Both the position numbers and the translations under genes were made by a program. A stretch of DNA of 64,000 nt. It comes from Rhodobacter aestuarii. GTDB taxonomy: Bacteria; Pseudomonadota; Alphaproteobacteria; Rhodobacterales; Rhodobacteraceae. Below the pieces are notes generated by a model. It did no database searches, was not told the DNA's origin, and saw only the letters and a list, made by a program, of their open reading frames with translations. How positions within the stretch are numbered: the first letter of the stretch is position 1; every line of letters begins with the position of its first letter. This document shows, piece by piece, positions 35,247 to 45,500 of the stretch. Location of the stretch: NCBI RefSeq assembly GCF_900156655.1, contig NZ_FTOG01000001.1:558001-622000 (forward strand), written 5' to 3'.

Positions 35247-37709
35247 TGCCTTGGGTTCAAGCCGAGTAATGCCCGAGGCCGCTGCGCGCGCAAGCTCCGG
35301 GTCAAGCGACATCGGCACATATTCCCCGCGCCGCCAGCGGTCTGCCAGATCGTCGTAATGGCTTGAAAGCGGATGACCCGATTGCCCGGTCGAGATCACG
35401 AAAACCGAACTGTCCGGGTCGGCAAAGTCATAAACACCGCGATAGCCCGCGCCATGCACATTGGCGTAAAGGTCGGGCCCGGTGCCGCGCGTCACGCCCC
35501 GGTTGAGGGTGAAATCCCCCCCCGAGGTGGATTGGCGGATATTCATGATCCAGCCCAAAAGCGTGGAATTGCCAAGCGCGGCGTGTTTATGCACCGCCTC
35601 ATGCGCGTCGCCCCAGCGCCAGCTTTCAATCTGGGGGCCGTATTTCTCGCTCAACCCCAAAAGCGCCGCGTCCAAAGAGATGCGCGCAATATCGGAGCAG
35701 GTTTCACGCGGGGCGGATTGCAACACGTCACACCAGCGCGCCGCGCCATCGGTGTTGCGCAAAACGCGCTCCAAAAAGAGTGGTTGCAGATGGGTGTATT
35801 TGGCGGCGAGTTCGGGGCCAAGTTCATCGCGCAGCACGCGGCTTTGGAACTCGCGCATCCACGCGGCATAGATCAGTGGCTCGGGCAGATGCTCGTTCAT
35901 ATCGCCATCCCACGCCGCCAGCAGTTCCAGAGCGCGTTGGCGGAACCGTTCGGGCGTGCCTTCGGGCGCGGGCTGGCCGGTGAACCACAGATCGGCGCCG
36001 ACGAGCGGCAAGAGGCCCCGCGCGGCTGGCGAGACGGTATCAAGCTGCGCGGCAATGAAGCTTTCGCGCGAATGCACCTCCCGCTCGCCCATCAGCCGGG
36101 TGAGCCGGGTTACACGCTCGGTATCGCCCCAATCAAAGCTGACATGTTCAGGAAAGGCGCGGTCGGTCACCTTGTTATTGGTGTTGATGACAATGCCACC
36201 CGCTGGGTTTTCAACGCGCGGGTTGAGCGCATAGGGCAGCCGCCCTTGCCAGCGCGAGGCCGCAAGCCAGCCGGGGGTCGGCATCCGTCCTTGGGTCGGG
36301 TGGTTCGTCGCGCGCCGGGGCAGGGCACCGAGCGTCACCATGCCGACCGTTTCTTGATCGGCGAGCGTCAGGTTCATGGAAGGCGCCAAGAAGCCCTCGC
36401 CCGCCGCGATGGCCTGCGTCACGTTTTGCGATTGCATGATCTCAAGCGCGGCACTGATTGAGGTATCGGCAGGCGACAGCGCCGACCAGCCAAGGCTCAT
36501 CACATGGCCCGGCGGCGTGACGGTGCCCAGATCAAAATGGCCCGCAGGCAGCACGGGGCCGTTCTCGCTCCAGCGCAGGGTGAGGGTGATCGGCGTTTGA
36601 TCTTTGACCTCGACAATCACCTTGCGGGTGCGGAATTCGGCCCAACTCGAAGGGGTCCGGTAGCGCTCTGGGTTTGCCGGATCAAGCTCTTCGACAAAGA
36701 CATCTTGGTCATCGGCGTAAGAGGCGCTGACGCCCCAACCGAGATGCGGGCTGCGGCCCGAAAGGACCAAAGGCACACCCGGAATCGTGGCGCCAATCAC
36801 CCCGCCGGAAGAGAGTTCAAGCCGGGCCAGATACCAAAGCGAGGGGGCCGAAAGCGCCACATGCGGGTCGTTGGCCATCAAGGCGCCACCCGCCGCCGAA
36901 CGGGATGGCGCGGCGGCATAGGCATTGGACGCAGTGGCAAAAATTGCGGGGCCAAAGGGAGATAGCGGGCCTTCTTCATCTGCTTTGGCGCTGCGGGTTT
37001 CGGGCACGGCACTGGGAAAAAGGGTGGCGTAATCGGGCAGCGCCATCACGCCGGTACCCGGCACATCGGGCATCAGATCTTCCGCCCAGCCTTGGCCAAG
37101 GAGTGATAGCCTTGCTCGTAGAACTTCGGTTTCCACCTGCGTTGCGCCCTGCGCCGCCATCAGCTTCAAGATCGCGATGGAATCGGCGGGCGTCCAATAG
37201 GGGATCGGCGCATCGAACAAAAAGAATTCCGGCGCGCCACGGCCAAGGGCCTGATCATTGACCGTTTCAACCCAAGCGTTGACGCCACGCGCATAAGCCT
37301 CAAGCGCCGATCTGGCAGCCGGGCTTTGCGCGGATACCGAGGCCATCGCCGCGCCGTAAAGATCAAGCCGCCGCATCAGCTCATCGGTTTTGAGCGTTTC
37401 GGGGCCGAAGACCTCGCTCAGCCGCCCCTGCACGGTGCGGCGCAGCATCGTCATTTGCCACAGCCGATCTTGGGCATGGGCCAGCCCCAAAGCAAAGAAC
37501 ACATCGGCATCGGTTTGCCCAAAGATATGCGGCACGTTTTCGGTAGTGCGCACAATCTCAACCGGGGCGGAAAGCCCCTCAACTGCGTAGGTCGCGTTGT
37601 AATCGGGCAGCGAGCGGGCGGCAAAATACCAAACCCCCGTCACCCCCACCACAAAGGCGGCCAGCGCAAAGGTTACAAGGCGAACCATCCAGCGAAAGAA
37701 GCGATACAT
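35235..37709 (-). CDS. penicillin acylase family protein
   Basis: An 824-aa Ntn-hydrolase of the penicillin/AHL acylase (S45) family. A single N-terminal membrane segment (LVTFALAAFVVGVTGVWYFA) suggests a periplasm-facing enzyme. A small-chain region begins GLSAPVEIVRTTENVPHIF, followed by ALGLAHAQDRLWQM. The autocleavage Ser is probably in ATASNAYAAAPSRS, then LMANDPHVALSAPSLWYLARL and a long beta chain. Members deacylate penicillins, acyl-homoserine lactones or unknown amides, so the substrate cannot be read from sequence. It is convergent with hflX and divergent from the HIBADH-like gene. Confidence 0.88.
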   Translation of the reverse strand: MYRFFRWMVRLVTFALAAFVVGVTGVWYFAARSLPDYNATYAVEGLSAPVEIVRTTENVPHIFGQTDADVFFALGLAHAQDRLWQMTMLRRTVQGRLSEVFGPETLKTDELMRRLDLYGAAMASVSAQSPAARSALEAYARGVNAWVETVNDQALGRGAPEFFLFDAPIPYWTPADSIAILKLMAAQGATQVETEVLRARLSLLGQGWAEDLMPDVPGTGVMALPDYATLFPSAVPETRSAKADEEGPLSPFGPAIFATASNAYAAAPSRSAAGGALMANDPHVALSAPSLWYLARLELSSGGVIGATIPGVPLVLSGRSPHLGWGVSASYADDQDVFVEELDPANPERYRTPSSWAEFRTRKVIVEVKDQTPITLTLRWSENGPVLPAGHFDLGTVTPPGHVMSLGWSALSPADTSISAALEIMQSQNVTQAIAAGEGFLAPSMNLTLADQETVGMVTLGALPRRATNHPTQGRMPTPGWLAASRWQGRLPYALNPRVENPAGGIVINTNNKVTDRAFPEHVSFDWGDTERVTRLTRLMGEREVHSRESFIAAQLDTVSPAARGLLPLVGADLWFTGQPAPEGTPERFRQRALELLAAWDGDMNEHLPEPLIYAAWMREFQSRVLRDELGPELAAKYTHLQPLFLERVLRNTDGAARWCDVLQSAPRETCSDIARISLDAALLGLSEKYGPQIESWRWGDAHEAVHKHAALGNSTLLGWIMNIRQSTSGGDFTLNRGVTRGTGPDLYANVHGAGYRGVYDFADPDSSVFVISTGQSGHPLSSHYDDLADRWRRGEYVPMSLDPELARAAASGITRLEPKAEND

Positions 37710-37810
37710 CGAAACCCTTTCGAAGGCGCGGCGTTGACGGGGCAGGCGCAGGCGTTACTAAGTCAGGGCAGGCAAAGTTTCAACGCGCAAACGCGCGCAA
37801 GGAGGCACGG

Positions 37811-38683
37811 ATGGCGAAGCTGGCATTTTTGGGCTTGGGGGTGATGGGGTATCCGATGGCGGGCCATCTGGTCGCCAAGGGCCATGCGGTCACGGTCTAT
37901 AACCGCACCGCCGCCAAGGCCGATGCTTGGGTCGCGCAATATGGTGGCGCGATGGCGGCCACGCCCGCGGCCGCAGCGACGGGGGCCGATTTCGTGATGG
38001 CCTGCGTTGGCAATGATGATGATCTGCGCGCGGTCTGTTTGGGCGAGACGGGCGCTTTTGAAGGCATGGAAGAGGGCGCGATCTTTGTTGATCACACCAC
38101 CGTTTCGGCCAAGGTCACGCGGGAGCTTGCGCAAGCGGCGGATGCTCTGGGCTTGGGCTTTGTCGATGCGCCGGTTTCTGGCGGGCAAGCGGGCGCGGAA
38201 AATGGCGTGCTGTCGGTGATGTGCGGCGGGGCTGAGGCGCATTATGCAGCCGCCGAGCCGGTGATTGCGGCTTATGCCAAAATTTGCCGTCGTCTGGGCG
38301 AAAGCGGTGCCGGGCAAATGGCGAAGATGTGCAACCAGATTGCTATTGCCGGGCTGGTGCAGGGGCTCTCTGAATCTTTGCATTTCGCCGAAAAGGCGGG
38401 GCTCTCGATCCCGGAACTGGTGGAGGTGATCTCGCAAGGGGCGGCGGGCAGCTGGCAAATGGTGAACCGCGCCGAGACGATGGCGGCAAACAAATTCGAC
38501 TTTGGCTTTGCGGTGGATTGGATGCGCAAGGATCTGGGCATCTGTTTGGAAACCGCGAATGAAACCGGGGCAAGCTTGCCGGTCACGGCGCTGGTCGATC
38601 AATTCTATAAAGATGTGCAGAAGATGGGCGGCAATCGCTGGGATACTTCGAGCCTGATCGCGCGGCTGCGCAAGCTTGATTAA
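37811..38683 (+). CDS. NAD(P)-dependent beta-hydroxyacid dehydrogenase (HIBADH-like)
   Basis: A 290-aa protein with the Rossmann motif FLGLGVMGYPMAGHLVAKGH at the N-terminus, the substrate-binding DAPVSGGQAGAENGVLSVM at about 118-137, and the catalytic Lys in GAGQMAKMCNQ. These define the 3-hydroxyisobutyrate / 6-phosphogluconate-like dehydrogenase family. It could be 3-hydroxyisobutyrate, 2-hydroxy-3-oxopropionate or another beta-hydroxyacid dehydrogenase; no valine-degradation gene lies beside it. A bidirectional terminator separates it from ssb. Confidence 0.88.
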   Translation: MAKLAFLGLGVMGYPMAGHLVAKGHAVTVYNRTAAKADAWVAQYGGAMAATPAAAATGADFVMACVGNDDDLRAVCLGETGAFEGMEEGAIFVDHTTVSAKVTRELAQAADALGLGFVDAPVSGGQAGAENGVLSVMCGGAEAHYAAAEPVIAAYAKICRRLGESGAGQMAKMCNQIAIAGLVQGLSESLHFAEKAGLSIPELVEVISQGAAGSWQMVNRAETMAANKFDFGFAVDWMRKDLGICLETANETGASLPVTALVDQFYKDVQKMGGNRWDTSSLIARLRKLD

Positions 38684-38718
38684 AGGACGGGAGCGCTGCC
38701 CCCTGATCCGCTAAAAAC

Positions 38719-38746
38719 AAAGGGGGCCGCGTGGCCCCCTTTTTCT
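38719..38746. terminator. bidirectional terminator between HIBADH-like gene and ssb
   Basis: AAAGGGGGCC (38719-38728), loop GCGT, GGCCCCCTTT (38733-38742) then TTTC. It serves the plus-strand gene and, less clearly, ssb on the minus strand. Confidence 0.88.
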
Positions 38747-39273
38747 TAGAACGGGATGTCGTCGTCGAAATCCGACCGGCCACCGCCCGAAGGCGCGCCG
38801 CCGCCACCTTGGTTGCCGCCGCCATAGCCGCCGGGGCCATCGTCATACCCGCCGCCGTAGCCGCCACCGCCTTGGTTGCCACCGCCGTAGCCACCGCTAC
38901 CACCGCCCGCGCCGCCGCCGTTCGGACCATCTAGCATGGTGAGGGTGCCGTCATAGCCTTGCAAAACGACTTCGGTCGAATACCGATCTTGGCCGCTTTG
39001 ATCTTGCCATTTCCGGGTTTGAAGCTTGCCCTCAATATAGACCTTGGAGCCTTTGCGCAGATATTGCTCCGCGATGCGCACCAAACCCTCTTGGAAGACG
39101 GCTACGCTGTGCCATTCGGTGCGCTCTTTACGTTCGCCCGATTGCTTGTCGCGCCAGGTTTCCGAGGTGGCAATGCGTAGGTTGCAAACCTTGTTTCCAT
39201 TGGAAAAAGTTCGCACTTCCGGGTCGCGCCCGAGGTTGCCCACCAAAATAACCTTGTTTACGGACCCTGCCAT
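38746..39273 (-). CDS. ssb: single-stranded DNA-binding protein
   Basis: A 175-aa SSB. The OB fold spans about 1-112 ([21 protein letters not shown], then [21 protein letters not shown]), followed by a flexible Gly/Gln-rich linker containing two copies of [12 protein letters not shown], and the conserved acidic tip DFDDDIPF that recruits replication and repair proteins. The linker DNA is a low-complexity repeat of GCC-type codons. Length is typical. Confidence 0.97.
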   Translation of the reverse strand: MAGSVNKVILVGNLGRDPEVRTFSNGNKVCNLRIATSETWRDKQSGERKERTEWHSVAVFQEGLVRIAEQYLRKGSKVYIEGKLQTRKWQDQSGQDRYSTEVVLQGYDGTLTMLDGPNGGGAGGGSGGYGGGNQGGGGYGGGYDDGPGGYGGGNQGGGGAPSGGGRSDFDDDIPF

Positions 39274-39445
39274 AACACTCCCTCGTGCGATTCCGATTTG
39301 GCAGACAACTTACCCAAGGGCGGGCGCGAGAGAAAGGGGCGCTCGGCAAAAGCTTGCACGCCTTCGCGGGCCTTAAGCAAAGCTCTGGGCAAAACGGCCA
39401 ATCTTTTCTATAGTGCGGGCGTTTTGGGTACCTGTGGACGGTCGG

Positions 39446-40063
39446 ATGAAGACAAAAGCCGTGACGATTGGGCTGGGGCTTATGCTGGCGCTTGCGCCGG
39501 TGGCTGCCGATGTGGCGCGGGCCGATGGGCTGGTGCTTGGGCGGAAATCCACGAAATCTCAGTCTCTTGTGCGTGCGAGCCAGTTCGCGCTTTTGGATGG
39601 GCGGCTCTCTGGGCAATATTCCAATTCCACGCGGCTGCGCCCCGATGCGCCCAAGGGCGGCGATGAGGCGGCTTCAACCCCGCGTTATTCGGGCCGCTAT
39701 AAGGGCGAATATCTGGGCCATGCGAAAGCGGCAGCGGCGCGGCATGGGATTCCGGAAGATTTGTTCTTGCGTCTTGTGCAGCAAGAAAGCGGCTGGAACC
39801 CCGGCGCAGTCTCGCCCAAAGGGGCGCGGGGCTTGGCGCAGTTGATGCCCGGTACGGCGGCGAAACTTGGGGTGGATGCGGCAGATCCGGTGCAAAACCT
39901 TGAGGGCGGCGCACGCTATTTGCGGATGATGTATGACCGCTTTGGCAATTGGCGGCTGGCGCTTGCGGCCTATAACGCCGGGCCCGAGGCGGTGGAAAAA
40001 CATGGCGGGGTACCGCCTTACACCGAGACGAAGAATTACGTTCGGATCATCTACGGCAGCTAA
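39446..40063 (+). CDS. lytic transglycosylase domain-containing protein
   Basis: A 205-aa secreted protein with a signal peptide ([26 protein letters not shown]) and a C-terminal SLT domain of the family-1 lytic transglycosylase type, which cleaves peptidoglycan. The catalytic Glu is in [29 protein letters not shown], followed by the motif [29 protein letters not shown]. The ATG at 39446 is chosen because it starts the signal peptide. No secretion-system or conjugation gene lies nearby, so a general cell-wall role is likely. Confidence 0.9.
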   Translation: MKTKAVTIGLGLMLALAPVAADVARADGLVLGRKSTKSQSLVRASQFALLDGRLSGQYSNSTRLRPDAPKGGDEAASTPRYSGRYKGEYLGHAKAAAARHGIPEDLFLRLVQQESGWNPGAVSPKGARGLAQLMPGTAAKLGVDAADPVQNLEGGARYLRMMYDRFGNWRLALAAYNAGPEAVEKHGGVPPYTETKNYVRIIYGS

Positions 40064-40095
40064 GGCGAAACTTAGCTTTGTGTTGCAAGGAATTG

Positions 40096-40131
40096 AAAAG
40101 GCGCGGAAAATACCCGCGCCTTATGCGTTTT
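40096..40131 (+). terminator. terminator after lytic transglycosylase
   Basis: AAGGCGCGG (40098-40106) pairs with CCGCGCCTT (40114-40122), between the convergent transglycosylase and SYLF genes. The T-rich tail is short. Confidence 0.65.
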
Positions 40132-40144
40132 GAGGGCGTTGTGA

Positions 40145-40702
40145 TCAGGGCAGAATGCGGGTGTATTTCGTGCCCGCAAGCGAGGCGCCGACGATCAGCC
40201 CCGATTGCCCAAAGACCTGAACCACCACCGGCGCGAGCGTCGTCGTGGTATCGGTGCCAATCGCGGCGCCATGATCGGGCAGCGCATAGCGCGCATCGGC
40301 GCCCAGTTCCCAACCATCGGCGCGGCGGAAATCAGCCAAGGCTTTTTCGGTCATGAAGAACAGCGCATGGGCATATTGCTGCGCGCCGATCTGGAAGCCA
40401 AAACTGGCCGAAGCGGCGGAGTAATAATCCACCGTCACATTGTTGATGCGCAGCGCGCCACGGCCAAAGGCACCGCCGACGCCAAAGCCTGCTTCGGTCA
40501 TCAGCGGCATGTAGAGCACGCCCACCGATTTATCGAGCAATTGCTGCGACGAGGTGAAGTTGCGCAGCATGTAAGAACGCGTCGCATCCACGCGGGCGTC
40601 GATCTTTGCCGCGCCATTCGAGCCCACGCCATTGCCGCAAGCCGCCAGCCCAAGGCTTGCGCCGCCTGCCAAAAGAAGGGTTCGTCTGGAAAGATCTGTC
40701 AT
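40145..40702 (-). CDS. SYLF/YSC84 domain lipoprotein
   Basis: A 185-aa predicted lipoprotein: a signal sequence (MTDLSRRTLLLAGGASLG) ends in the lipobox LAAC with acylation at Cys21. The mature part matches the SYLF (YSC84/DUF1134-like) lipid-binding pattern, with FGVGGAFGRGALRINNVTVDYYSAASASFGFQIGAQQYAHALFFMTEKAL. Function in bacteria is not defined; lipid binding is known for eukaryotic members. Confidence 0.83.
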   Translation of the reverse strand: MTDLSRRTLLLAGGASLGLAACGNGVGSNGAAKIDARVDATRSYMLRNFTSSQQLLDKSVGVLYMPLMTEAGFGVGGAFGRGALRINNVTVDYYSAASASFGFQIGAQQYAHALFFMTEKALADFRRADGWELGADARYALPDHGAAIGTDTTTTLAPVVVQVFGQSGLIVGASLAGTKYTRILP

Positions 40703-40808
40703 CTGCTCGCTCCGTTAGGGGCCGGGTTTTCTCCGGTTCGCGCAAGACTTTAGCGCAGCCCCGCCCGCTTGTCATGCCCAAGGGGCGTGGGGGCTGCGCT
40801 TTGCGCGT

Positions 40809-41807
40809 TCAACCGCCGATAAGCTTGGCGGCTTTCGGCGCGAAATAGGTCAGCACCCCGTCACAGCCTGCGCGACGGAAGCCGATCAGGCTTTCCAGCA
40901 TCACTTTGTCATGATCGAGCCAGCCGTTTTGCACCGCCGCCATCAGCATCGCATATTCACCCGAGACCTGATAGGCGAAGGTCGGCACTTGGAACTCGTC
41001 CTTCACGCGGCGGACGATGTCGAGATAAGGCATGCCGGGCTTGACCATCACCATATCGGCCCCCTCGGCAATATCGCGCGCCACGTTGCGAAGCGCCTCA
41101 TCCGAATTGCCCGGGTTCATCTGATAGGTTTTCTTATCGCCCTTGAGCGCGCCCGAAGCGCCCACCGCATCGCGGAACGGGCCATAAAAGGCAGAGGCAT
41201 ATTTCGCGGCATAAGACAGGATCGTGATATCCTTGTGGCCAGCCGCTTCCATCGCCTCACGGATCTGGCCCACGCGGCCATCCATCATATCGGACGGGCC
41301 CAGAATATCGGCCCCGGCCTCAGCTTGGGCGAGCGCCATTTTCACAAGCGCTTCAACGGTTTCGTCGTTGATGATGATGCCATCGCGGACAAGGCCGTCA
41401 TGGCCATTGGCGTTATAGGGGTCCAGCGCGATATCGGTCATGATCGCGACTTCGGGCACCGCCGCTTTCATCGCTGCAATCACCCGGTTGACGAAGTTGT
41501 CGCCTTGCCAAGCCATTTCGCAGGTTTCGGTTTTCACCGCCGGATCGGTGTAGGGAAACAGGCAAATCGCCGGAATACCAAGCTCGGCCGCTTCTTCGGC
41601 GGCCTTAATCGCGCCCTCCATCGTGCGGCGCACAACCCCCGGCATCGAGGCGATTTCCACATCTGCGCCGGGCACATCGGTAATGAAAATCGGCCAGATT
41701 AGGTCTTTGACGGAAAGCCGGGTTTCCTGTGCCAAATCGCGCAAAGCGGCGGTGCTGCGCATCCGGCGCATGCGATTGGTGGGGAAGGGCGGGGTGATGA
41801 GCGTCAT
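40809..41807 (-). CDS. hemB: porphobilinogen synthase (delta-aminolevulinic acid dehydratase)
   Basis: A 332-aa enzyme condensing two 5-aminolevulinates in tetrapyrrole synthesis. Active-site Lys residues lie in the family positions, including MVMVKPGMPYLDIV. The metal region reads DIALDPYNANGHDGLV: the Cys residues of Zn-dependent enzymes are replaced by Ala/Asp, which is the Zn-independent type seen in Pseudomonas and Rhodobacter. The ATG at 41807 follows GAAGGAGAA; the frame upstream to 42152 is a shadow. It is divergent from the SufBCD-component gene. Confidence 0.95.
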   Translation of the reverse strand: MTLITPPFPTNRMRRMRSTAALRDLAQETRLSVKDLIWPIFITDVPGADVEIASMPGVVRRTMEGAIKAAEEAAELGIPAICLFPYTDPAVKTETCEMAWQGDNFVNRVIAAMKAAVPEVAIMTDIALDPYNANGHDGLVRDGIIINDETVEALVKMALAQAEAGADILGPSDMMDGRVGQIREAMEAAGHKDITILSYAAKYASAFYGPFRDAVGASGALKGDKKTYQMNPGNSDEALRNVARDIAEGADMVMVKPGMPYLDIVRRVKDEFQVPTFAYQVSGEYAMLMAAVQNGWLDHDKVMLESLIGFRRAGCDGVLTYFAPKAAKLIGG

Positions 41808-41937
41808 GGCATTCTCCTTCTTACACTTTCGGTGCCACGGATTACCCGCCTTCTCAAGCCCCTCGAATGTCGCGGCCCGCTTGCATGCCGCGCGCGAATG
41901 CGCGAAACCGGGGGCAGAACAAGAAGCGAGCCTGCCG

Positions 41938-42471
41938 TTGAATATCCTGGAAACGATCTTCGAACTGATCGACATGCGGTCATTTTCGAACCTGTGGTAC
42001 TGGATTGCCTTGGCCGTGGTCTGGTCGACCACGTCGCATTGGGTGCTGGGGGTGCCGTTTGATCTGGTGGTGCAGGCGCGCCGCAAGGGCGGGCAAGCCG
42101 GGCAGGATATGCTGGTGCTGACGGGGATCAACACGCGCCGGTTGCTGCGCATCGGGCGCGAGGCGGGGGTGGTGTTGAGCCTCGGCGCCTCGTTCCTGCT
42201 CAGCCTGATCGTGATGCTGGGTTTTGGCTATGGGTTCGAATTTGCCCAAGCCGTGGCGCTGATCGCGCTGCCGCTCACCGTTGTAGGGGCGATGAGCCTG
42301 CGCACCGCCGCGCAGATTGAGCCGGTTCTGGCTCGTGCACCCGAGCCCGAGGAAGTGGCGGCGCTTTTGGCGCGCCATCGGGTGGCGGTGCAGGCGGTGG
42401 GGCTTGTTGCGATCACCGTCACCGCGCTTTGGGGCATGTTCCAGAACATGCAGCTATCTGTTCTACGTTAA
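41938..42471 (+). CDS. membrane protein, 'component of SufBCD complex' family
   Basis: A 177-aa protein from the TTG at 41938. The TTG is preferred because family members I recall begin a few residues before IFELIDMRSFSNLWYWIALAVVWST; an ATG at 41974 would cut that conserved opening. Three to four hydrophobic segments are visible (NLWYWIALAVVWST, GVVLSLGASFLLSLIVMLGFG, FAQAVALIALPLTVVGAMSL and a C-terminal one). Rhodobacteral homologues carry the name 'component of SufBCD complex', but there are no suf genes here and the name is not evidence of function. Confidence 0.72.
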   Translation: MNILETIFELIDMRSFSNLWYWIALAVVWSTTSHWVLGVPFDLVVQARRKGGQAGQDMLVLTGINTRRLLRIGREAGVVLSLGASFLLSLIVMLGFGYGFEFAQAVALIALPLTVVGAMSLRTAAQIEPVLARAPEPEEVAALLARHRVAVQAVGLVAITVTALWGMFQNMQLSVLR

Positions 42472-42518
42472 ACTATCTGCGCGCCGGTCCGAGGGGCCGG
42501 GGCGGAGCCCGACTGGGA

Positions 42519-45500
42519 ATGGTTATGGAACATTTTCTTCTTTCCGGTGCGCCCGAGGGCTATGACGCCAAGCTGCTCGCCAAGGAATTGGCGCGCGGGC
42601 AAAGCGTGGTGCATGTGGCCCGCGATGATCGGCGGATGGAGGCGATGCGCGCCGCGCTCGCCTTTTTTGAGCCCTCCGCGGTGGTGCTGACCTTCCCGGC
42701 GTGGGATTGTTTGCCCTATGACCGGGTCTCGCCCAACCCCGATATTTCTGCCGCGCGGATGGCGACGCTCGCCGCTTTGGCCTCTGGCGCGGTGCCGGGG
42801 CCGTTTGTTTTGCTCACCACTTTGTCGGCGGCAACGCAGCGGATTCCGGCGCGCGATTTGGTAGCTGGGGCGAGCTTTTCGGCCCGTGTCGGGCAGCGAA
42901 TTGATGAGAAGGCCCTCAAGCAATTCCTTGTTCGGATGGGATTTTCACCGGTTGGTACGGTTTCGGAACCCGGTGATTATGCGATCCGTGGCGGGATCAT
43001 TGATATTTACCCGCCGGGCGAGTCTGGCCCGGTGCGGCTTGACCTTTTTGGCGATGTTCTGGATGGCGCGCGCCGGTTTGACCCGGTTAGCCAACGCACC
43101 ACCGAGAAGCTGACCGCGATCGACCTTGCCCCGGTGAGCGAGGTGATTTTGGACGATGCCTCGATCACCCGGTTCCGGCAAAACTACCGCGTCGAATTTG
43201 GCGCCGGTGGGGCGGAAGACCCACTCTATGAGGCGGTGAGCGCCGGGCGCAAACATGCCGGGATGGAGCATTGGCTTGGCTTTTTCCACGAGCGGCTCGA
43301 GACGCTCTTCAGCTACCTGCCCGAGGCGACGGTGATGCTGGATGACCAGACCGAGCCGCAACGCCTTGTCCGCTGGGAGGGCATCGCCGATCAGTATGAC
43401 ACGCGGCGCGAGGCAATGACCCGGCGCGACCGGCTCGACACGGTTTATAAGCCCGCACCGCCGGATTTGCTCTACCTCGATAGCAAGGGCTGGGAGGCCG
43501 AACTGGCCGGGCACCGGGTGCTGAAATTGCAGGTGTTACCCGCGCCGCCGGGGCCCGGCATCTTGAATGCCGAGGCACGGATCGGGCGGAACTTTGCGCC
43601 GGAGCGTCAACTTGAAAATATAAACCTTTTCAGTGCACTGAAAGATCACATTCAGGCGCGTTTGAAGCTTGGCCCGGTGGTTTTGGCAAGCTGGTCCGAG
43701 GGGGCGCGCGAGCGTTTGAAGGGCCTTTTGGAAGACGAGGGCCTAAGTGGTAGCGTTCTTATAAACGATGCGCGCGGTATCAAAGGGCTGAGCCTTGCGG
43801 TCTGGGCATTGGATGCTGGGTTCGAGGCGGACGGGCTCACCGTGATCTCGGAACAAGATGTTCTGGGCGACCGGTTGGTGGCGAAACCGCGTAAGAAACG
43901 CAAGGCAGAGAACTTCCTGACAGAGGCGCAAAGCCTCAGCCCCGGCGATTTGGTGGTCCACGTCGATCACGGCGTGGGTCGCTATAAGGGGCTTGAGACG
44001 GTATCCGCCCTTGGCGCGCCGCATGAATGTGTGCTCTTGGAATATGCGGGCGGGGATCGGCTCTATCTTCCCGTTGAAAACATTGAACTTCTGAGCCGCT
44101 ATGGCCATGAAGAAGGGCTTTTGGACAAGCTCGGCGGTGGCGCCTGGCAAGCGAAAAAGGCCAAACTCAAGGAACGTATTCGCCAAATTGCCGACCGGTT
44201 GATGCGGATCGCGGCAGAGCGGCTTTTGCGCGCGGCCCCTATGTTGGAAGCGCCGCATCATGAATGGGAGGCCTTCGCGGCCCGCTTCCCCTATACCGAA
44301 ACCGAGGATCAGCTCTCCGCCATCGAAGATGTGGTCACCGACCTTGGCTCGGGCCGCCCGATGGACCGGTTGGTGGTGGGCGATGTGGGCTTTGGCAAGA
44401 CCGAGGTGGCGATGCGCGCGGCCTTCATTGCCGCGATTTCGGGCTTACAGGTAGCCGTGATTGCCCCCACCACCCTGCTTGCCCGCCAACATTATAAGAC
44501 CTTTGCCGAGAGGTTCCGGGGCACGCCGCTCACGGTGCGGCCGCTGTCTCGTTTTGTCTCCGCCAAGGAGGCGACCAAGACCCGCGAGGGGTTGGCCGAG
44601 GGCACGGTTGATATTGTTATAGGAACGCATGCGGTGCTGGCCAAAAGCGTAAAGTTCCGCAACCTTGGCTTGCTAGTCATTGATGAAGAACAACATTTTG
44701 GCGTTCAGCATAAAGAGCGGCTGAAAGAGATGCGCTCTGAAATCCATGTACTGACTCTCACCGCCACACCGATCCCGCGGACACTGCAACTCAGCCTGAC
44801 TGGGGTGCGAGACCTCTCGATTATTGGCACACCGCCGGTCGATCGGCTGGCTATTCGCACTTATGTCAGCGAATTTGACGCCGTTACGATACGCGAAGCC
44901 TTGCTACGGGAACATTATCGGGGCGGTCAGAGCTTTTACGTTGTGCCAAGAATTTCCGATCTGGCGGAGGTGGAAGAGTTCCTGCGCAGCCACGTGCCCG
45001 AGGTCAGTTTCATCACCGCGCATGGTCAAATGGCGGCGGGTGAGCTGGATGACCGGATGAACGCCTTCTATGACGGCAAATATGACGTGCTTTTGGCCAC
45101 GACCATCGTTGAATCCGGGCTCGATATCCCCACGGCGAACACAATGGTGGTGCACCGGGCGGATATGTTTGGCCTGTCACAGCTCTACCAAATCCGCGGC
45201 CGGGTGGGGCGGGCCAAATTGCGCGCCTATTGCTATCTGACCACCAAACCGCGCCTGCCGTTGACGCCACAGGCCACCAAGCGCCTGCGGCTTTTGGGCA
45301 GCCTCGACAGCCTTGGCGCAGGTTTCAATTTGGCAAGTCAGGATCTTGATCTGCGCGGCGCGGGCAACCTGCTGGGCGAGGAGCAATCGGGCCATATCAA
45401 GGAAGTCGGCTACGAGCTTTACCAAGCGATGTTGGAGGAAACGATCTCCAAGCTGAAATCGGGCGAGTTGACGGAAGCGGGGGATGATGGGGATTGGTCG

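Noticed and set aside
41808-42152. upstream extension of the hemB frame
   Set aside because: It overlaps the divergent SufBCD-component gene; the ATG at 41807 has a strong Shine-Dalgarno.
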